Assembly (NCBI GenBank): GCA_035295745.1
Contig: DATGIL010000038.1
Location: forward strand, 65,600 to 129,599
Length of the DNA stretch: 64,000 nt
Origin: JAIQFL01 sp035295745
GTDB taxonomy: Bacteria > Acidobacteriota > Terriglobia > Bryobacterales > Bryobacteraceae
Reading direction: 5' to 3'
Below are positions 60,965 through 64,000 of this stretch, piece by piece. The position numbers were made by a program, and so were the translations under genes. Under the pieces are notes generated by a model. The model was not told the origin of the DNA. It was given only the letters and a program-made list of their open reading frames with translations, and did no database searches. Numbering within the stretch: position 1 is the stretch's first letter; each line of letters starts with the position of its first letter.

Positions 60965-61746
60965 CGAGTGTGGTTCTTGAAGAACAGCACGATGCGCGGC
61001 GTCGCAACCGCGGGATAGACGTGGCCGCCTTCGTGAATGATTGTCATTACCGGAGTGCCATACTCCGACCGATATAACGTGCAGATGGGTCCGCACTTCT
61101 CGGCCGGACCCGTCGCGCCGTTGACCTTGCGATCCTCTTCGATCGACTTCTCCTGGTCCGCGATGCGCACGAGCGGATCCACCTTGCCTGCGACATGAAT
61201 CACGGCCTTCGGCACCGTCGGTTGAGCCGCGGGCCAAATCTTCCCAGCCACCGGCGCCACCGCGGCCAGCAGCGCAGCGCGTTGCGACCACAGCAGGTAA
61301 GTGAAGAACGCGCCGTTCGAGAATCCAACGCTATAGACGCGGTTCTCGTCCACTTTGTACTTCTCTTTGAGCGCGGCGAGCGCGGTATCGAAGAAGGCCA
61401 GGTCGCGGTCGCCGAACTGTCCCGGCTCGTCCTGCCATCCAGGGAACCTGCCTTTGGGGTCCAGGCGGCTGGTGGTCGGCAAGCCCTGCATGTAGCAGAC
61501 AATCGCTTCCGGCCACGCGTCCTGGAGCGCCGCATTCGCAGCGAAGCCGCGCATGTTGCCACCATGGCCGTGGAACGCAAAGACCAGTGGCGATTTTGCC
61601 GACGCGGCCGACGCGGGAGCGTAAACCAAGGCTTGCCGTGAGAAGCCGGCCGCCTTCCACGTCATGAGTTGCGGCTCCGCGGCGCGCGCGGGAAGGAACG
61701 CCACGATGAGAGTGGCCAGAGATAGCAAAAAGAACGGCGAGCGCAT
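60958..61746 (-). CDS. Secreted PHB depolymerase/feruloyl esterase-type hydrolase
   Basis: A 262-residue exported esterase (signal peptide MRSPFFLLSLATLIVAFLPARA; ATG 61746 chosen over an upstream in-frame ATG at 61821). The alpha/beta-hydrolase motifs fit the LpqC/PhaZ-type family: VFAFHGHGGNMRGF (oxyanion), YSVGFSNGAFFTYLL (nucleophile Ser), HVAGKVDPLV (Asp) and HEGGHVYP (His). It likely cleaves polyester or hydroxycinnamate esters in the periplasm or outside. It converges with the NADP oxidoreductase (seven-base overlap) and is divergent from the phosphoesterase. Confidence 0.86.
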   Translation of the reverse strand: MRSPFFLLSLATLIVAFLPARAAEPQLMTWKAAGFSRQALVYAPASAASAKSPLVFAFHGHGGNMRGFAANAALQDAWPEAIVCYMQGLPTTSRLDPKGRFPGWQDEPGQFGDRDLAFFDTALAALKEKYKVDENRVYSVGFSNGAFFTYLLWSQRAALLAAVAPVAGKIWPAAQPTVPKAVIHVAGKVDPLVRIADQEKSIEEDRKVNGATGPAEKCGPICTLYRSEYGTPVMTIIHEGGHVYPAVATPRIVLFFKNHTRQ

Positions 61747-61804
61747 CCGTTCTAATTTACCGCGGGGGATCGCAAATGTCCGACAATGGTAGTGCACTCT
61801 CCTC

Positions 61805-63037
61805 ATGGCCTTCTCAATCATTTTTTTGATATTCGGCCTGAGCCAGCTCTACTGGGCCTGGCGCGGATATCGCTTCATCGCCGCTCGTGTCTCTTCGGTG
61901 CCCTGGCGTCTGGCGATCTGCCTCCCAATTGTCGTGGTCGTCTGGATGCTCTATGAGTTCAATCTGGGCTCCTGGCGCGAGCCCGGAGAACCAGTCCACC
62001 TGACGCTTCGTAAAGCGCTGCTGGCGGCTCCATACCTGTGGTGGGCAGCCAGTTCGCTGATAGCATTCTTTGTGGCCCTGCTGTTCCACCTCGCAGTTCT
62101 GATTCGCAATGGGTTGCGCCGCCTCCTCGCGCTGCCCAAACAACCGGCGCCTGAGCTTGAATCTCCCGCCAGACGGCAGTTCCTGGAACAGGCCGCGACC
62201 GTGGCGACGGCCGCACCTTTCGTGGCCGGCGGTTACGGCATGCTCTACGGCAGACTCAATCTCGAAGTCACCCCGCAGCCCATCCGTTTAGCACGACTGC
62301 CGCGCGCCTTCGAAGGATTCCGCATCTGCCAGCTCTCCGACATCCACATCGGTCCCTTCATGCCCGCTGAGCAGATCCGCAAATACGCCGCGATTGCCAA
62401 TGCGCAGAAGGCGGAGATGATCGTCCTCACCGGCGATTTCGTCACCTTCGACCCAAACACGCAGGAGGCCGTGGTAGACGCCCTGCGCGACCTGCGTGCC
62501 CCCTTCGGCGTCTATGGCAGCCTGGGCAATCACGACTCCTGGGCCGGCGTGGAAGACTCGATCACCGAACTCTTTCGCCAGACCGGCGTGCGCATGCTGC
62601 GCGGCATCAACCTTCCGATTACGATCGGCGCAGATTCGCTGAACTTCATTGGCGTCGATTTCCAGAGCCCGCGTCGCTTTGGGCCCTCGCCCCCTGTGAA
62701 GCCGCTGCTGGGCAACATCGAACACCTGGTGGACCGCGACCGGGTCAACATCCTGCTCAGCCACAATCCCGATACCTTTCCTCGCGCCGCCGAGTTAGGC
62801 ATCGAACTAAGTCTGGCCGGGCACACTCACGGCGGGCAGGCATCCCTCGAGTTCATCAGTCCGGAACTCGCTCCCAGCCGGCTGGTCACGCCTTACGTGG
62901 CAGGCTGGTTCCAGAAGCCCGGTGGCCAACTCTACGTCAATCGCGGCATCGGCACCATCTTCGTGCCCATCCGCCTGGGCGCACCACCCGAGATCACGGT
63001 GTACTCGCTGACCCGCGGCGGGAATCAGGATGCCTGA
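61805..63037 (+). CDS. Membrane metallophosphoesterase (YkuE/YaeI-like)
   Basis: A 410-residue protein. Three hydrophobic helices lie in the first 110 residues (IIFLIFGLSQLYWAW, AICLPIVVVVWMLYEF, WWAASSLIAFFVALLFHLAVL), followed by a linker with a further hydrophobic patch. The calcineurin-like phosphoesterase domain (about 170-400) has LSDIHIGPF, LTGDFVTF, LGNHDSW, LLSHNP and LAGHTHGGQ, i.e. all metal-binding blocks. Likely acts on a lipid or cell-wall-linked phosphate at the membrane. The next gene overlaps its end by eight bases. Confidence 0.92.
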   Translation: MAFSIIFLIFGLSQLYWAWRGYRFIAARVSSVPWRLAICLPIVVVVWMLYEFNLGSWREPGEPVHLTLRKALLAAPYLWWAASSLIAFFVALLFHLAVLIRNGLRRLLALPKQPAPELESPARRQFLEQAATVATAAPFVAGGYGMLYGRLNLEVTPQPIRLARLPRAFEGFRICQLSDIHIGPFMPAEQIRKYAAIANAQKAEMIVLTGDFVTFDPNTQEAVVDALRDLRAPFGVYGSLGNHDSWAGVEDSITELFRQTGVRMLRGINLPITIGADSLNFIGVDFQSPRRFGPSPPVKPLLGNIEHLVDRDRVNILLSHNPDTFPRAAELGIELSLAGHTHGGQASLEFISPELAPSRLVTPYVAGWFQKPGGQLYVNRGIGTIFVPIRLGAPPEITVYSLTRGGNQDA

Positions 63038-63647
63038 AGGCGGCATGGACGCGGACGAAGCCAATCGAATCCTCGCCGGTGAGGATCGCCGCGACAAGGT
63101 CGCGGCCTTGATGAGCCTAGGGCGCATCCTGGTTGCGGGCCGCTTTGAAGATACTTTCTACGAGGCGATCTGCGGGAATCTGGACGATTGTCTCTACTGG
63201 GAGATTGCGGCGCTCTGGGGTGGACTGTGCGATGTGGTTAACGGCCAGAACGGCTTGGCCGGTCTGTCGAGTGCCGAGAGAAATTTCTATGCCGCTTTAA
63301 GCTTTCATTACTCCTGGCAAAATGGGGGCCTCTGGCAGTACTTCCACTACCTGGCGGATCACCATCAATTGACCATCGAGGGCCTGCGGGCAATCGGCGC
63401 ACCGCGCCACGCCCAGATGCTCGAAAGTGCCGGCAGCGTCTTCGGTCCCGACGGGCCGCCGGCGGATCGCGAGAGCCGCAGCGCGGCGATCGACGCCCTC
63501 ACCGACCAACAGGTGCAACACATTCACGACTGCAATGTCCCGATTCCGGGCGCTGAACACATCGACCTTCTCCTCTTCGTCTACAGCGTGGAGCATCGGG
63601 CTGAATTTCGCGAATACGCCACAGATAGCGTCATCGCTGACTGGTAG
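63030..63647 (+). CDS. DUF4375 (DMP19-like) domain protein
   Basis: A 205-residue soluble protein. The segment LSSAERNFYAALSFHYSWQN followed by GGLWQYF (about residues 77-105) matches the 'V.NGG..QYF' core of DUF4375/DMP19-like domains, often carried by small proteins linked to polymorphic toxins or immunity but without known activity. ATG 63030 overlaps the phosphoesterase gene by eight bases, suggesting coupling. Moderately sure of the family, not of the role. Confidence 0.65.
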   Translation: MPEGGMDADEANRILAGEDRRDKVAALMSLGRILVAGRFEDTFYEAICGNLDDCLYWEIAALWGGLCDVVNGQNGLAGLSSAERNFYAALSFHYSWQNGGLWQYFHYLADHHQLTIEGLRAIGAPRHAQMLESAGSVFGPDGPPADRESRSAAIDALTDQQVQHIHDCNVPIPGAEHIDLLLFVYSVEHRAEFREYATDSVIADW

Positions 63648-63674
63648 GTCCGAATTGCAAGGTTGGAGCGACAG

Positions 63675-63858
63675 CATCGCTTGCTGAGGGAGCGTCTCCG
63701 CCTCCGATTAGTGGTCGCTTGCTTACGCGCGCGGCTCGCAAGCACACCTACCGCCGGGAACGTATCTGGGGTAGGTTACGAGCCACGACCGTGAGAAGCT
63801 GTGAAAACTCCGGGAGCGCCCGCCCCACATACGATAAGGCATCGCTTGCTCACGCGCG
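63675..63858. repeat. Intergenic tract with three copies of an ATCGCTTGCT word
   Basis: No gene is visible after 63647. The tract holds CATCGCTTGCTGAGGG (63675), GTCGCTTGCTTACGCGCG (63714) and CATCGCTTGCTCACGCGCG (63840), plus CGAGCCACGACCGTGAGA (63779), a member of the short repeat family at 30323 and 46071. The third GCTTGCT copy is interrupted at 63859 by the start of a putative group II intron. Confidence 0.6.
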
Positions 63859-64000
63859 GTGCGCCAGGATAAGCCTGGCTTGATCTTGTGGGATGTAAGG
63901 AGCCCACCATGTAAATTGCTCGTTCGAACATGTAGCGACCTGAGCAGGACACGGCGAAAGACCGTGGGCTGAAGCCTCAGGAAGCAAATGCGTGAGCCGT
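63859..64000 (+). mobile_element. Putative 5' end of a group II intron (cut by window end)
   Basis: From 63859 the sequence begins GTGCGCCAGG, which fits the GUGYG 5' end of bacterial group II introns. A GCCAGG/CCTGGC hairpin follows, then a GTGGG/CCCAC stem, then GACACGGCGAAAGACCGTGG and GGAAGCAAATGCGTGAGCCG, which look like domain I of reverse-transcriptase-type introns. Any maturase gene would lie beyond the window. It interrupts the third copy of the intergenic GCTTGCTYACGCGCG repeat. Call based on recall of intron structure, not on a search. Confidence 0.55.

Noticed and set aside
1..64000. CRISPR array or prophage
   Set aside because: No regularly spaced direct repeats, integrase, or phage structural genes were seen anywhere in the window.

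Overview
The window is a GC-rich bacterial chromosome segment. It looks like the Solibacter/Bryobacter side of the Acidobacteriota. The reasons are an Oar-like TonB receptor, an acidobacterial-type orphan FtsX/MacB permease, a TIGR03435 (DUF3738) protein, many secreted hydrolases and several families of short dispersed intergenic palindromes. This is inferred from gene-family content; no rRNA or tRNA gene was seen.

Layout. 1-9.1 kb: 3' part of an outer-membrane receptor with a strong terminator, a methyltransferase, a TIGR03435 protein, a large ABC-type permease and a class A beta-lactamase-fold protein without the usual omega-loop Glu. 9.1-14.4 kb (minus): branched-chain amino acid operon ilvB-ilvN-ilvC-cimA, preceded by a short leader peptide rich in Ile/Val/Leu and an attenuator hairpin, too small for routine ORF calling. 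14.4-16.3 kb: a DtxR/MntR-type regulator divergent from a TPR lipoprotein-like gene. 16.4-21.5 kb: a TetR repressor and a four-gene tripartite ABC efflux operon (permease, ATPase, membrane-fusion protein, outer-membrane factor); the same TGAACA-N-TGTTCA palindrome lies in the tetR promoter and in front of the transporter genes. 21.7-30.3 kb: NarL-type two-component pair, Tat-exported bicupin (oxalate decarboxylase type), lipid A-type acyltransferase, a hybrid kinase whose phospho-acceptor His is Gly, an esterase and a CHAD protein. 30.5-36.7 kb: glycan hydrolases (GH5-like, GH53, GH18 fusion). 36.8-44.2 kb: M16 peptidase, then CaiB-type CoA transferase, CitE-type lyase and MaoC hydratase, the same trio of families as known itaconate/C5-dicarboxylate degradation clusters.

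47.8-52.9 kb (minus) is the most unusual part: a tight four-gene cassette of a membrane-anchored TPR-CHAT (caspase-like) protein, an unrecognised 282-residue protein, a papain-like cysteine protease and a two-helix membrane protein. The three downstream genes have GAGGAG ribosome sites. 53.5-63.6 kb: a BNR-repeat protein, two M20 peptidases, an F420-NADP-reductase-like protein, a poly(hydroxyalkanoate)-type esterase, a metallophosphoesterase and a DUF4375-like protein. The right edge carries intergenic repeats and what appears to be the first 142 bases of a group II intron.

A second system-level signal is a dispersed double-hairpin element present five times. Every copy lies 2-34 bases after the stop codon of a plus-strand gene in the same orientation, and its stems show compensatory changes between copies. 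Two copies extend to 156-190 bp with terminal inverted repeats. Two further long near-perfect hairpins (65 and 75 bp) of a different family lie in front of the orphan permease and the CitE gene.
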